Virus record (IMG/VR): IMGVR_UViG_3300037486_000231 | Span: 1 to 36,091 of that record | Direction: 5' to 3' (one strand) | Length of the DNA: 36,091 bases | Origin: a virus | Part shown: positions 17,197 through 24,755 of the stretch, one piece after another | How positions within the stretch are numbered: the first letter of the stretch is position 1 | Layout of the letters: each line of letters starts with the position of its first letter | Notes under the pieces: generated by a model | What the model was told of the DNA's origin: nothing | Seen by the model: the letters and a program-made list of their open reading frames with translations, nothing else | The model's database searches: none | Position numbers and translations under genes: made by a program

Positions 17197-17278
17197 GTGC
17201 GCGGCCCTCAACGCGCGTGTCCACGGGCCGGCCAGGTGGTCGCTGCATGGCGCCTGGCCGGCTCGGCCTTTGCCGCAC
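17197..17278 (+). ncRNA. structured leader or small RNA upstream of the holin
   Basis: The 144 bases between 17194 and 17339 contain no gene but can fold. A perfect 10-bp stem pairs 17227-17236 with 17253-17262 (GCCGGCCAGG with its complement), extended by a G-U and a G-C pair around a 12-base loop. It is enclosed by GGCC 17203-17206 with 17265-17268 and GTGCG 17197-17201 with 17274-17278. No T-tract follows, so it is not a standard terminator. It could be a leader controlling holin expression or a separate small RNA. Confidence 0.4.
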
Positions 17279-17338
17279 CAGATATCGTGCCTGCGTCTGA
17301 GAGAATGACGGCACTGTCTCGTTCTGGGGAGGTGACAA

Positions 17339-17539
17339 GTGAACTGGATCCGTCTCCGCGGCGCCCTCATCCGCGCCTTCTGGACGTTCGTCTTCCCGAT
17401 GCTCGGCGTGCTCGTGCTCTGGCTGACCGACGTGACCAACTTGCAGTCCGTCGGCGTCGAAGACGCCATGTACGCCAGCCTCATCGCTGCGCTCCTCTAC
17501 GGTGTCAAGAAGCTCGTCTGGCCTGACACCACGATCTGA
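17339..17539 (+). CDS. holin
   Basis: A 66-residue protein starting at GTG 17339, 7 bases after GGGGAGG (17325-17331). Two hydrophobic segments (about 13-30 FWTFVFPMLGVLVLWL and 43-61) are joined by a short acidic loop (DVTNLQSVGVED), with positive charges at both ends. This is the profile of class II-type holins that permeabilise the membrane for the endolysin. It is the last gene before the late terminator. The call rests on topology and position. Confidence 0.7.
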   Translation: MNWIRLRGALIRAFWTFVFPMLGVLVLWLTDVTNLQSVGVEDAMYASLIAALLYGVKKLVWPDTTI

Positions 17540-17571
17540 CCCTCCACTGCGGCTCCTCTCTCGCCGCTCCC

Positions 17572-17615
17572 GGCCCCACGACCGCCGCTCCCGGTCGTGG
17601 GGCCACTTTCGTTTT
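17572..17615 (+). terminator. Rho-independent terminator ending the late operon
   Basis: A perfect 13-bp GC-rich stem pairs 17572-17584 with 17592-17604 around a 7-base loop. It is followed by ACTTTCGTTTT. It lies 33 bases after the holin stop. Confidence 0.85.
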
Positions 17616-17681
17616 GCCTCTTTCTTCTGTCCGCAGGGGGAGGTATGCTGCCCACAGCGCCGAAGAACGCACCGTCCACTA

Positions 17682-17693
17682 CCTTGAGGGAGG
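17682..17693 (+). promoter_or_regulatory. start-associated motif CCTTGAGGGAGG, copy 1 (plus strand)
   Basis: A 12-base motif containing the ribosome site, exactly 5 bases before ATG 17699. Four identical copies at the same spacing lie on the minus strand between 32.6 and 35.0 kb. The segment 17616-17681 between the terminator and this motif holds a TATGCT (17644-17649) that could be a -10 element, with no convincing -35. Confidence 0.75.
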
Positions 17694-17698
17694 TCACC

Positions 17699-17872
17699 AT
17701 GCAGCATCCCGCCGTCCGCTTCACGATCATCACCGCGGTACTCGGGTTCATCATCTTCGGCGTTCTGTTCCTCGGTGCCCAGGCGTCTGAGCACGTCCCA
17801 CTGTGGATCAGCGGGCCGCTCCTGTTCGCCATCGTCATCATCTGGGCGTTCTCGGAGTTCACCGATGGCTGA
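17699..17872 (+). CDS. 57-residue two-span membrane protein
   Basis: The start at ATG 17699 is chosen because the start-associated motif lies exactly 5 bases upstream, whereas longer in-frame starts would run into the terminator. Two hydrophobic segments lie at about 8-27 (FTIITAVLGFIIFGVLFLG) and 35-52. It is the first gene of the plus-strand early or middle block. The family is not recognised. Being first and carrying the special leader suggests a regulated early membrane function such as exclusion; that is inference. Confidence 0.6.
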   Translation: MQHPAVRFTIITAVLGFIIFGVLFLGAQASEHVPLWISGPLLFAIVIIWAFSEFTDG

Positions 17873-17969
17873 CGGCTGGAGTTGGTACATCGGCGGCGAC
17901 TACGACGCCTGGAAGACGACGCCGCCCGACGAAGAGGACGAAACGGAAGAGGAGGGAGAGGATGCGTGA
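17865..17969 (+). CDS. 34-residue acidic protein
   Basis: It starts at ATG 17865, overlaps the preceding stop by 8 bases and ends overlapping the next start by 8 bases. An aromatic N-terminal half (WSWYIGGDYDAW) is followed by a very acidic tail (DEEDETEEEGED). No ribosome site stands out, and it is short, so it may be a coupled small protein or a chance frame. The function is unknown. Confidence 0.4.
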   Translation: MADGWSWYIGGDYDAWKTTPPDEEDETEEEGEDA

Positions 17970-18489
17970 CCTCTTGGACGGGAAGGTGCTGGCTCACTAC
18001 AGCGCCAGCGACGAACTCTTCCCCGAGTCTCAGGAGCAGAAGGCCGACGCCGGCCGTAAGCCGCGCGGCCTATGGGTCAGCGTCGAGGGAGGCCGCACCT
18101 ACGGCTGGAAGGAGTGGGGAACGGAGAACTGCTACGGCGACTTCAGCCACCGCTTCACCGTGCTTCTCGCGCCCGATCACAACGTGCTCGTCACCGACGA
18201 CCTGTACGGCTTCCACGACGAGTACGGGCGGGCGCAGTACCCAGGCGAGGTCTACCGCTACGAGATGATCGACTGGGCGGCGGTAGCACGGCGCTACCAG
18301 GGCATCGTCATCCCGCACTACCACTGGGAGCATCGTTTCAACACGGCCATGAGCGACTGGTACTACTCGTGGGACTGCGCCAGCGGCTGCATCTGGGACG
18401 AGAGCGCGATCGCCAGCGTCACCTACGACAGCGACCACACGGCGCCGGTGAACGCGCCCGACATGACAGAGCAAGAGATCCCGTTCTGA
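17962..18489 (+). CDS. conserved phage protein with WDCASGCIWD motif, unknown function
   Basis: A 175-residue protein with GGAGGGAGAG before ATG 17962. Visible features are AHYSASDELF at 11-20, KPRGLWVSVEGG at 33-44, a strand HRFTVLLAPDHNVLV, DWAAVARRYQGIVIPHY, and WDCASGCIWD at 137-146. I recall this pattern from many actinobacterial and phage genomes, but know no function. The H-Y-S start plus a G-L-W-V-S strand loosely resembles ADP-ribosyltransferase-like folds; this is speculative. It lies just upstream of a membrane protein and the recombination module. Confidence 0.65.
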   Translation: MRDLLDGKVLAHYSASDELFPESQEQKADAGRKPRGLWVSVEGGRTYGWKEWGTENCYGDFSHRFTVLLAPDHNVLVTDDLYGFHDEYGRAQYPGEVYRYEMIDWAAVARRYQGIVIPHYHWEHRFNTAMSDWYYSWDCASGCIWDESAIASVTYDSDHTAPVNAPDMTEQEIPF

Positions 18490-18509
18490 GGGCGGGAGAA
18501 GGAGGGACC

Positions 18510-19088
18510 ATGAAGAAAGCACTCATCATCATCGGGGCCGTGTTCGCCGGCCTGATACTGCTGGTGCTCGTCGGGGCAGCCGTGGGGGAAGATCCGCAGC
18601 AGCCGGTCGTCGTCATCCAGAGCGCCGCGCCCGTCGCAGAGCCAACGGTCGCAGAGCCAACGCCGGTCCCGACGCCAGAGCCGGTGACCACGCTGACCAG
18701 CGACGAGCAGCGCGTCTACGAATTCATCTCGAGCGAGTTTCCCGATCTCTTGGAGAGGACTACCAAGCTCATCGCCATGCTCGAGAGCGACGCCTCCTAC
18801 GCGGCCATCGTCAAGCGCCTCTCGCATGACGGCGACGAGTTCGTCACCCTCACCAAGCGTTGGAACAACATCGACTGGGGATACGGCGAGGTCAGCGACC
18901 TCGAGGACGACTTCAACGCCTACATGAACGCCAGCCGTGCCTTCTACCGCAACTGGGCCAACGGCATTGTCGGCGGCGCCAACATAGACCAGTGCGCCAC
19001 GAACGCCGTCAAGGCCGAGATCAAGATGGACAAGGTCGCGCCGCGCGTCCAGGCGCACCTGGCCGACCTCGAGGGAGGTTCGTACTGA
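18510..19088 (+). CDS. membrane-anchored protein with Pro/Glu-rich stalk
   Basis: A 192-residue protein with GGAGGGA before ATG 18510. MKKALIIIGAVFAGLILLVL is an N-terminal membrane anchor or uncleaved signal, with no lipobox cysteine. Residues 45-60 are a PTVAEPTPVPTPEP stalk and the rest is a helical soluble domain (RVYEFISSEFPDLLERTTKL, VSDLEDDFNAYMNASRAFY). The soluble domain should face outside. This architecture is common in prophage surface or exclusion proteins, but the family is not recognised. Its stop overlaps the next start by one base. Confidence 0.6.
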   Translation: MKKALIIIGAVFAGLILLVLVGAAVGEDPQQPVVVIQSAAPVAEPTVAEPTPVPTPEPVTTLTSDEQRVYEFISSEFPDLLERTTKLIAMLESDASYAAIVKRLSHDGDEFVTLTKRWNNIDWGYGEVSDLEDDFNAYMNASRAFYRNWANGIVGGANIDQCATNAVKAEIKMDKVAPRVQAHLADLEGGSY

Positions 19089-20026
19089 TGCCGCGCGCAG
19101 TCGCAAAGCTGCACGAAGAGTTCGGCGGGATCACCGCGACGGCGGCCAGCGTGATAGCAGGCGTCAACCCGTGGACGAGTCCCTACGCGCTCTACCAGCG
19201 CATGATCGGCAACGAGCCGCCGCAGGAGCAGACCTTCCCGATGTGGCTCGGCAGCCAGATGGAGGGCATCGTCATCCGCGCCTTCACCAAGGAGACGGGC
19301 CTCAAGTGCCGCCGGCCGCACCGCGCGGTCGATCCCAACTTCTGGTTCACCACCGAGGAGTACGGCTTCCCGATGGGCTGCCTGCTCGACGCCTGGACGC
19401 TGGACCCTGACAAGACCGGCATCGAGGCGAAGACGGCGAGCGCGTTCATGTCGGCTGAGTGGGAAGACGACGTGCCCGTCCACTACCTGCTCCAGATCCA
19501 GCACCAGATGGCCTGCACCGGCTGGGGCCACTTCTACGCCGCCGCGATCGTCGGCAACAAGTTCGTCGTCCACCGCGTCCCGCGCGACGAGGAACTGATT
19601 GCGCTCCTGACCGACAAGGAGCGCGACTTCTACCTCAACCATCTCGTGCCGCGGGTGCCGCCGGCGGTGGACGGCCACGAGTCCACGAGCGCGGCCATCG
19701 CCCGCCAGTGGGGCCGCTCGACGCCTGAGTACGTCGAGGTCATCAACGATCCTGAGATCGAGCGCCTCGCCCAGGTGTACCAAGCGCAGGGGAAGCTCAT
19801 CGAGGAGCAGAAGCAGGCGCGCGAGGAAACGGCCAACCAACTCAAGGTCATCGTGGAGGACCGCGAGGCACTGGTGGCCGGCGAGTACAAGGTGGGCTGG
19901 AAGACCCAGACCTCCAAGCGCGTGGACACCAAGGCGCTGAAGGTGTCGGAGCCTGAAATCTGGGAGCGGTTCGCCTACGAGCAGACATCCCGTCCGCTCA
20001 AGGTCACCAAGACGAAAGGGAGTTGA
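19088..20026 (+). CDS. YqaJ-type viral recombinase (exonuclease)
   Basis: A 312-residue protein starting at ATG 19088. It has the PD-(D/E)XK nuclease order of the YqaJ/lambda-exonuclease family. IGGT-like ITATAASVIAGVNPW is followed by E59 in LGSQMEGIVIRAF, D101 in GCLLDAW, E113-x-K115 in GIEAKTAS, and QIQHQM at about 137-142. Such enzymes resect double-stranded ends 5' to 3' and feed strands to an annealase, here the RecT encoded two genes downstream. The C-terminal 110 residues are charged coiled coil. The catalytic set is complete. A start further upstream is unlikely because it would lie within the previous gene. Confidence 0.85.
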   Translation: MPRAVAKLHEEFGGITATAASVIAGVNPWTSPYALYQRMIGNEPPQEQTFPMWLGSQMEGIVIRAFTKETGLKCRRPHRAVDPNFWFTTEEYGFPMGCLLDAWTLDPDKTGIEAKTASAFMSAEWEDDVPVHYLLQIQHQMACTGWGHFYAAAIVGNKFVVHRVPRDEELIALLTDKERDFYLNHLVPRVPPAVDGHESTSAAIARQWGRSTPEYVEVINDPEIERLAQVYQAQGKLIEEQKQAREETANQLKVIVEDREALVAGEYKVGWKTQTSKRVDTKALKVSEPEIWERFAYEQTSRPLKVTKTKGS

Positions 20027-20031
20027 GGGCC

Positions 20032-20865
20032 ATGCAGCAGCCAGCAGCAGATTACGGAGCGGTCACCGTTGGAAGAAACGGACGCTCGCTCCAAGCGGCG
20101 TTTGTGGATGTGTCACCGGATCTCGCAGTCCAGTGGCTCAACCTGGAGCACCCAGAGAACCGCAAGAGTGCAACCACCACCGTGGATGACTACCGCACGA
20201 TGATGGGCAACAACGTCTGGAGTTGCATGACGGGAGAGCCGATCAAGTTCGACGTGATCGGACGCCTCATCGACGGAGGCCATCGCCTGCGGGCCATCAT
20301 CGCGTTGGGGGAGTCAGTCCCGATGTTCGTCGTCTGGGGATGCCCGGTCGAGACGTTCCATCTGCTCGACCAGGGACGTGCCCGTGGACGGCTTTGGTGG
20401 GAGACGCAGCGTGGTCGCGCGGTGAACCAACTCCTGGTCAAGTTCTACGGCGGGTCTTTCGCGGCGCACAGGGCGACGACCATCACTCTTCTGGAGTCGA
20501 TGAGAGTCCATCGCTCTGCCATCGAGTTCGCCTGCGAGGTCATGCCGACGAATGCGAGAGGCATCGCCACCGCGACCACGCGAGCGATCCTGGCGAGGGC
20601 GTCTTACACGGTGGACCCGCAAGTCCTCGTGGACTTCTCTGACGCCATCTGCGCGAAGCGCCTTGCTGACACCGACAGGCGCAAGTTCATGGTGGCAAAA
20701 CTCGTCGCCTACCTCACCGCTGGAGCGTCCAACGAGCAGAACCGCAGCGAGCGGTACTACAAGACGGAACGATACCTGAAGGCGTTCATTGACGACGAGT
20801 TGCTGACGAAGGTGTACAGGTCCAGCGTAGAACTGTTCCCGCTGCCGGGAGAGGAGTTGCCATGA
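20032..20865 (+). CDS. ParB-like nuclease-domain protein
   Basis: A 277-residue protein. ATG 20032 follows AAAGGGAG and is preferred to TTG 20023. The motif RLIDGGHRLRAI at about 78-89 is the ParB/sulfiredoxin-type signature (D-G-x-H-R). VPMFVVWGCP and HLLDQGRARGR follow, as in phage ParB-like proteins. The C-terminal half is helical. Its place between exonuclease and annealase suggests a role in replication or recombination, but true partition seems unlikely without a ParA. Codons AGA and AGG are more frequent than in its neighbours, hinting at separate acquisition. Confidence 0.7.
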   Translation: MQQPAADYGAVTVGRNGRSLQAAFVDVSPDLAVQWLNLEHPENRKSATTTVDDYRTMMGNNVWSCMTGEPIKFDVIGRLIDGGHRLRAIIALGESVPMFVVWGCPVETFHLLDQGRARGRLWWETQRGRAVNQLLVKFYGGSFAAHRATTITLLESMRVHRSAIEFACEVMPTNARGIATATTRAILARASYTVDPQVLVDFSDAICAKRLADTDRRKFMVAKLVAYLTAGASNEQNRSERYYKTERYLKAFIDDELLTKVYRSSVELFPLPGEELP

Positions 20866-21821
20866 CCCGCAAGACCAGCACAGAGGTCGCCGTCACCGGC
20901 GGCAAGGCGAGCCTGCTCGCCAAGTTCGGAGACAAGTACTCGATGGACCCGAAGGTGTTCCTCGACACCGTCCAGAAGACGGTCTTCAAGGACGCCAAGA
21001 ATATCGAACAGGTCATCACCCTGCTGATGGTGGCCGACCAGTACGGCCTCTCGCCGGTCACCAAGGAGATCTACGCCTTCCCCGACAAGGGCGGCGGCGT
21101 CATCCCGGTGGTCGGCGTGGACGGCTGGAACCGGATCGCCCAGCAGCACCCGCAGTTCGACGGCGTCGAGTTCCGTTACTCCGACGACGAGGTCGTGCCC
21201 GACGGCGGCAAGAAGTGCCCGACCTGGGTGGAGTGCGTCGTCTACCGCAAGGACCGCGAGCACCCGGTGGTCATCCGCGAGTACCTCGATGAGTGCTACC
21301 GCAAGACCGGCCCGTGGCAGAGCCACACCAAGCGGATGCTGCGCCACAAGGCGCTCATCCAGGGCTACCGCACCGCCTTCGGCTTCCACGGCATCTACGA
21401 CGAGGACGAGGCGCAGCGCATGTACGTCGAGAGCACCGCCACCGAGGCACCCTCTGGGCCGTCCAGCAGCGCCTCAAAGGCGCGTCAAGCCCTCGGTGCG
21501 ACTCCTACCACCACTGAGGCCGTAGACGAGCCAGAAACGGCTCCTGTGGACGACTACGAGGACGTTCCCGTGGACCCTGAGACGGGCGAGATCGTGGAAG
21601 GCGAGGTCGAGGAGGACGAGCAGGCGCCGCCGGCGCCGCTGGCGACCAAGCAGCAGCAGTCCGCGATCCACGCGGCGAAGCGCAACAACGGCTGGTCGGA
21701 CGCCGCCTACAGCCTGCTGCTCGCGGAGTACGACGCCGGCCACGCCCGCGAACTCTCACGCGAGGAAGCGGTCGAGGTCGTGCGGCAACTGATGGCCGGC
21801 CCCGGTGAGGAGGAGGCGTGA
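20862..21821 (+). CDS. recT: RecT/Bet-family single-strand annealing protein
   Basis: A 319-residue protein beginning in an ATGA overlap. The Bet/RecT core is clear. VADQYGLSPVTKEIYAF at about 57-73 and VVGVDGWNRIAQQHP at about 83-97 precede a TKRMLRHKALIQGYR helix and AFGFHGIYDEDEAQRM. This protein anneals complementary single strands coated by SSB, working with the upstream exonuclease. Beyond residue 195 there is a Ser/Thr and acidic linker and a small C-terminal helical domain (KQQQSAIHAAKRNNGW), which may contact SSB or DNA. Family assignment is secure; the tail role is inferred. Confidence 0.9.
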   Translation: MTRKTSTEVAVTGGKASLLAKFGDKYSMDPKVFLDTVQKTVFKDAKNIEQVITLLMVADQYGLSPVTKEIYAFPDKGGGVIPVVGVDGWNRIAQQHPQFDGVEFRYSDDEVVPDGGKKCPTWVECVVYRKDREHPVVIREYLDECYRKTGPWQSHTKRMLRHKALIQGYRTAFGFHGIYDEDEAQRMYVESTATEAPSGPSSSASKARQALGATPTTTEAVDEPETAPVDDYEDVPVDPETGEIVEGEVEEDEQAPPAPLATKQQQSAIHAAKRNNGWSDAAYSLLLAEYDAGHARELSREEAVEVVRQLMAGPGEEEA

Positions 21822-22396
21822 CCAGCACCCTGACCCGCGAGCCGGCGCACGGGACCATCCTCGAGTACGTCTCCTTCAACTGCCGCTGCCCGCTCTGCCA
21901 GGCGAACTGGGACGCCAACGCCGCGCGCTACTACTACGGGAAGAACCCAGACGACACGACGCGCAAGGTGCCAGCCGACGGCGCCCGTGACCACCTCGGC
22001 AACCTGCTCGACATGGGCTTCGACGTGGCCGCCATCGCGGACGCCGCCGGCATCACCCGCGACACGGTGCGGGCGATCGCCCGCGGCGACCAGCGCGAGA
22101 TGCAGCGGCGCACCGCCGACGCCATCCTCGCCGTGAACCCCGACGAGGCCATCCCCGGCCACCGGGTTCCCGGCATCATCGTGCGCCGTATGCTCGGCCA
22201 GATGCGCGCCTGCGGGCTGACCCTCAAGTGGATCTACAACACCGCCGGCGTGAACCCCAAGTTCAGCGGCAACTACTCCGGTGGTCGCGTCTCGTGGGAC
22301 AACTACATCAAGCTGCGCCACCTCTACGACCTCCTCCTCGACTCCAACCTGATCAAGCAGATGCTGAAGGAGGACGGCGATGGCGCGGCTTCGTAA
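21818..22396 (+). CDS. HTH DNA-binding protein with N-terminal Cys cluster
   Basis: A 192-residue protein from GTG 21818 behind GAGGAGG, overlapping recT by 4 bases. The N-terminus EPAHGTILEYVSFNCRCPLC has cysteines at 22, 24 and 27 that could bind zinc. Residues 70-92 (DVAAIADAAGITRDTVRAIA) form a helix-turn-helix. The C-terminal third has a second helical region (GLTLKWIYNTAGVNP). The arrangement is common in actinophage proteins of unknown regulatory role. It may control the replication genes that follow. Confidence 0.6.
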   Translation: MTSTLTREPAHGTILEYVSFNCRCPLCQANWDANAARYYYGKNPDDTTRKVPADGARDHLGNLLDMGFDVAAIADAAGITRDTVRAIARGDQREMQRRTADAILAVNPDEAIPGHRVPGIIVRRMLGQMRACGLTLKWIYNTAGVNPKFSGNYSGGRVSWDNYIKLRHLYDLLLDSNLIKQMLKEDGDGAAS

Positions 22397-23183
22397 CCGC
22401 ATCCTCAAGGCCGACTTCTGGTCGGACGGCGAGCTTCTGCGCTGGCCGCGCGAGAAGCGGTTCACCTACGCCGGCCTCTACGCGATGGCCGAGGACTCTG
22501 GCTGCATCGAGGATGACCCGTTCACCTGGAAGATCCTCATCTGGGGAAGCCCGCTCGACAACGACGTGACCGTGGAGATGATCGCCCAGTGGCGTGACGA
22601 CCTCTGCGACGCCGGGAAGCTCGTGCCCTACCACGAGGACGGGCAGCAGTACCTCTACATCAAGAGCTTCCACGAGCACGAGCACCCGCGGAACCCGCAG
22701 AGTCCCAGCATCCCGCTGCCGGCGTGGATCACCTACGTTCCCGGCAGCAAGGCCGACCACACCCGTGCCCGCTACGAGGTCAGCGAGATCGCCGCCAAGG
22801 CGAAGAAGAGGCCAGGCAAGGAGGTCGCCAAGACCAACGGCAACGGCGCCAGCCAGGACGCCAGCTTCGATGAGTTCTGGGCCGTCTACATGACGATGCG
22901 CCATGAGGACAAGCTCAAGGCCAAGACCGCCTGGAAGCGGCTGCCCAAGGGCGAGCAGATGCTGGCGCTCGGCGTCGCGCAGATCATGGCGACGCTCGTC
23001 CAGACCGGCAAGAAGGCGAAGAAGTACGTCCCATACGCCACGACCTTCATCCACGGCAAACGGTGGGAGGACTGGCGCGAGGGTGTGCCGGCCGACTGGC
23101 AGGACGAGGGCGAGGCGCAGGCCCAGGTGCAGCAGGACATCCTCGATGCCGCCATCCTCGCCGCCTACAAGGAGGAGTCATGA
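22380..23183 (+). CDS. phage replication initiation / replisome organiser-like protein
   Basis: A 267-residue protein with AAGGAGG before ATG 22380. The N-terminal 115 residues resemble phage replisome organiser winged-helix domains (FWSDGELLRWPREKRFTYAG, YIKSFHEHEHPR). After a basic linker, the C-terminal part has FDEFWAVYMTMRHEDKLKA and YATTFIHGKRWEDW. These are typical of DnaD/O-type proteins that recruit the helicase. Its neighbours (loader-like gene and SSB) agree. An origin inside the gene, as in lambda O, is possible, but no clear iteron array was seen there. Confidence 0.7.
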   Translation: MARLRNRILKADFWSDGELLRWPREKRFTYAGLYAMAEDSGCIEDDPFTWKILIWGSPLDNDVTVEMIAQWRDDLCDAGKLVPYHEDGQQYLYIKSFHEHEHPRNPQSPSIPLPAWITYVPGSKADHTRARYEVSEIAAKAKKRPGKEVAKTNGNGASQDASFDEFWAVYMTMRHEDKLKAKTAWKRLPKGEQMLALGVAQIMATLVQTGKKAKKYVPYATTFIHGKRWEDWREGVPADWQDEGEAQAQVQQDILDAAILAAYKEES

Positions 23184-23365
23184 GGGCGCGCATTCTGCCG
23201 GTGGCAGAACTTGAGAGGCTGGAGGCAGACGTTCGCGTCAAGTCGTTCGCCATTCTTGGGCGGCCTGATGGCAAGTTGTTCATGGCCGGGTACGTCTGCG
23301 CTCTCAGCGACATCCGCGACAACGCTCCCGAGGTGGAACTCGAGCCGTCCGAGGAGGAGACGTGA
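23180..23365 (+). CDS. 61-residue protein, unknown function
   Basis: It starts at ATG 23180 behind GGAGGAG and overlaps both neighbours by 4 bases. The sequence is mostly two helices around LGRPDGKLFMAGYV, with an acidic C-terminus (VELEPSEEET). No family was recognised and there is no membrane segment. The gapless overlaps support expression with the replication operon. Confidence 0.5.
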   Translation: MRARILPVAELERLEADVRVKSFAILGRPDGKLFMAGYVCALSDIRDNAPEVELEPSEEET

Positions 23366-23565
23366 CAGACCAGAAGTACGCCATCCTGGGCAGCGGCAGA
23401 GCGTGGCACATCTTCCGCGGCGACTACCGCACCGACCTCCTCTACCCCGAGCCGCAGGCGATCTGCGGCGTGATACTGCCCGAGCATGACACCACGATGG
23501 CGGTGAAGCGGCCGGTGCGCTGGGCGATGTGCAACCGCTGCCTCAAGGTCGAGGAGAAGCCGTGA
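23362..23565 (+). CDS. 67-residue Cys-containing protein, unknown function
   Basis: It starts at GTG 23362 in a GTGA overlap behind GAGGAG. The sequence has AWHIFRGDYRTDLLYPE, an AICGVILPEHD segment and CNRCLKVEEK near the end. H16, C35 and the C-x-x-C pair could form a zinc site, as in small phage zinc-finger proteins found beside replication genes. No family name can be given. Confidence 0.5.
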   Translation: MTDQKYAILGSGRAWHIFRGDYRTDLLYPEPQAICGVILPEHDTTMAVKRPVRWAMCNRCLKVEEKP

Positions 23566-23663
23566 GCGACATCCTCTGGAGCTACCCCCCGATGCTGCTC
23601 GTCATCGCCGGCTTCGTCATGGGCGTGTTCGTCACCTACGCCATCAGCAAGTGGAGCGACTGA
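23562..23663 (+). CDS. 33-residue single-span membrane peptide
   Basis: It reads from GTG 23562 (GTGA overlap, GAGGAGAAG upstream) to TGA 23661-23663. The peptide is one hydrophobic helix (MLLVIAGFVMGVFVTYAI) flanked by SDILWSYPP and SKWSD. Overlaps with both neighbours argue that it is translated. The function is unknown. Confidence 0.5.
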   Translation: MSDILWSYPPMLLVIAGFVMGVFVTYAISKWSD

Positions 23664-23842
23664 TGCCTTGGATATCGAAAAGAGAATGGCGCGACCTCAT
23701 GCAGAGGACGGAGGAGAACCGCGCCCAGATCTGGGAACTGTCGAGCGAGGTCATCGACGTGCGGATCGACAACGAGAACCTGCGCCGCAAGATCGAGGAG
23801 TACGACAACTTCCTCGGCGCCCTGCACAAGGTGAAGGCATGA
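23663..23842 (+). CDS. 59-residue coiled-coil protein
   Basis: It starts at ATG 23663 in a TGATG overlap; GTG 23651 is an alternative that would add four residues. The sequence is a continuous charged helix (EWRDLMQRTEENRAQIWEL, NENLRRKIEEYDNFL) with heptad spacing, so probably a dimeric coiled coil. The function is unknown. It overlaps the next gene by 4 bases. Confidence 0.5.
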   Translation: MPWISKREWRDLMQRTEENRAQIWELSSEVIDVRIDNENLRRKIEEYDNFLGALHKVKA

Positions 23843-24261
23843 GCGCCGACGAGACGCCCGTGCAGTGCAAGTACGCGCTGATGATCGCCGCGTTCCGCGA
23901 CCTGGGCGAGACGGTCAAGAAGCAGCAGGCCCGTATCGTTGAACTGGAGGAGGAGCTTGAGCAGATGGTCCCGAAGGGCTGGGAAGGTCTACTCACCATC
24001 CTGAACGAGGTGTATCCGCCGTCCATCTTCGGCGGCGCGGACGACGACTGGGAAGACCAGACCCGCGACCTCGGACCACGCCTGACCACGCTGGCACATC
24101 ATCTCGCTGCGGAGAGGGAGAAGCTGGCGCAGGCCGAGGCCGAGGTGGATAAGTGGAAGTTCATCGCGTTCCAGTATTCAGCCTTCGCGGCATCTCATCT
24201 GTACATGCCGACCATCGACACAATGCTGTCTCGCTGGGCCGAGCGCGGAGGTGAGAAGTGA
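23839..24261 (+). CDS. 140-residue helical protein, unknown function
   Basis: It starts at ATG 23839 (ATGA overlap). It has a predicted coiled coil at about 25-45 (KKQQARIVELEEELEQM), a central WEGLLTILNEVYPPSIFGG segment and a second helix (LAAEREKLAQAEAEVDKW). It ends 4 bases into the next gene. It resembles accessory coiled-coil proteins in phage replication operons; no family is recognised. Confidence 0.5.
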   Translation: MSADETPVQCKYALMIAAFRDLGETVKKQQARIVELEEELEQMVPKGWEGLLTILNEVYPPSIFGGADDDWEDQTRDLGPRLTTLAHHLAAEREKLAQAEAEVDKWKFIAFQYSAFAASHLYMPTIDTMLSRWAERGGEK

Positions 24262-24755
24262 ACGCCGACGAGATCCGCGAGGTCATCCACCGCATCGACG
24301 GCGTCTGGCCGCCGCCGACGCCGCCGACGCATGAGGAGCGCGCCGAGTGGGTGCGCTTCCTCCAGCCGATGGACGGGCCGGTCGCCACGCTGGCCGTCGA
24401 TGAACTGCGCGAGACGCACAAGTGGCGGCCGACGATGGCCGAGTTCAGGACCGCGTACTACGCCGCCGCCGCGCTGCCGGGTGACGACTTCGTTGCCCTG
24501 CCGGCCGGCGACGAGAAGCAGGCCACGCCGGCGCTCGAGGATGTGTACGGCACGAGGCGCGAGCAGTGGGTCTACTGCTGGCGCTGCGACATGGCACTCT
24601 CGCTCATGGACATGGAGGACAACCACGTCTACGAGGAGCGCCGCGGCCTGCGCCACAGCCGCTGCCCTGCGTCGGGATCGGCGCCGCTGATGCCGACCGC
24701 CGCCAGGCTGGAGCGCGAGGAGCACTGGCGCAAGATGAAGATCGGGAGGGAGTGA
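24258..24755 (+). CDS. replicative helicase loader-like protein
   Basis: A 165-residue protein from GTG 24258 (GTGA overlap, GGAGGTGAG upstream). The first half (ADEIREVIHRIDGVWPPP, ELRETHKWRPTMAEFRTAY) has the WRPTMAEFR pattern seen in small phage helicase loader or inhibitor-type proteins. The second half has cysteines in YCWRCDMALS and RHSRCPASG, possibly a zinc site. It follows the replisome organiser by about 1 kb and precedes SSB. The loader role is inference. Confidence 0.5.
   Translation: MNADEIREVIHRIDGVWPPPTPPTHEERAEWVRFLQPMDGPVATLAVDELRETHKWRPTMAEFRTAYYAAAALPGDDFVALPAGDEKQATPALEDVYGTRREQWVYCWRCDMALSLMDMEDNHVYEERRGLRHSRCPASGSAPLMPTAARLEREEHWRKMKIGRE

Noticed and set aside
17195-17338. 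tRNA or tmRNA in the gap before the holin
   Set aside because: No T-arm GGTTC-type sequence, acceptor stem or cloverleaf could be built; only nested stems are visible.
20032-20865. Plasmid-style ParAB partition system
   Set aside because: No ParA-type Walker ATPase is in the window, and the gene sits inside a recombination operon.
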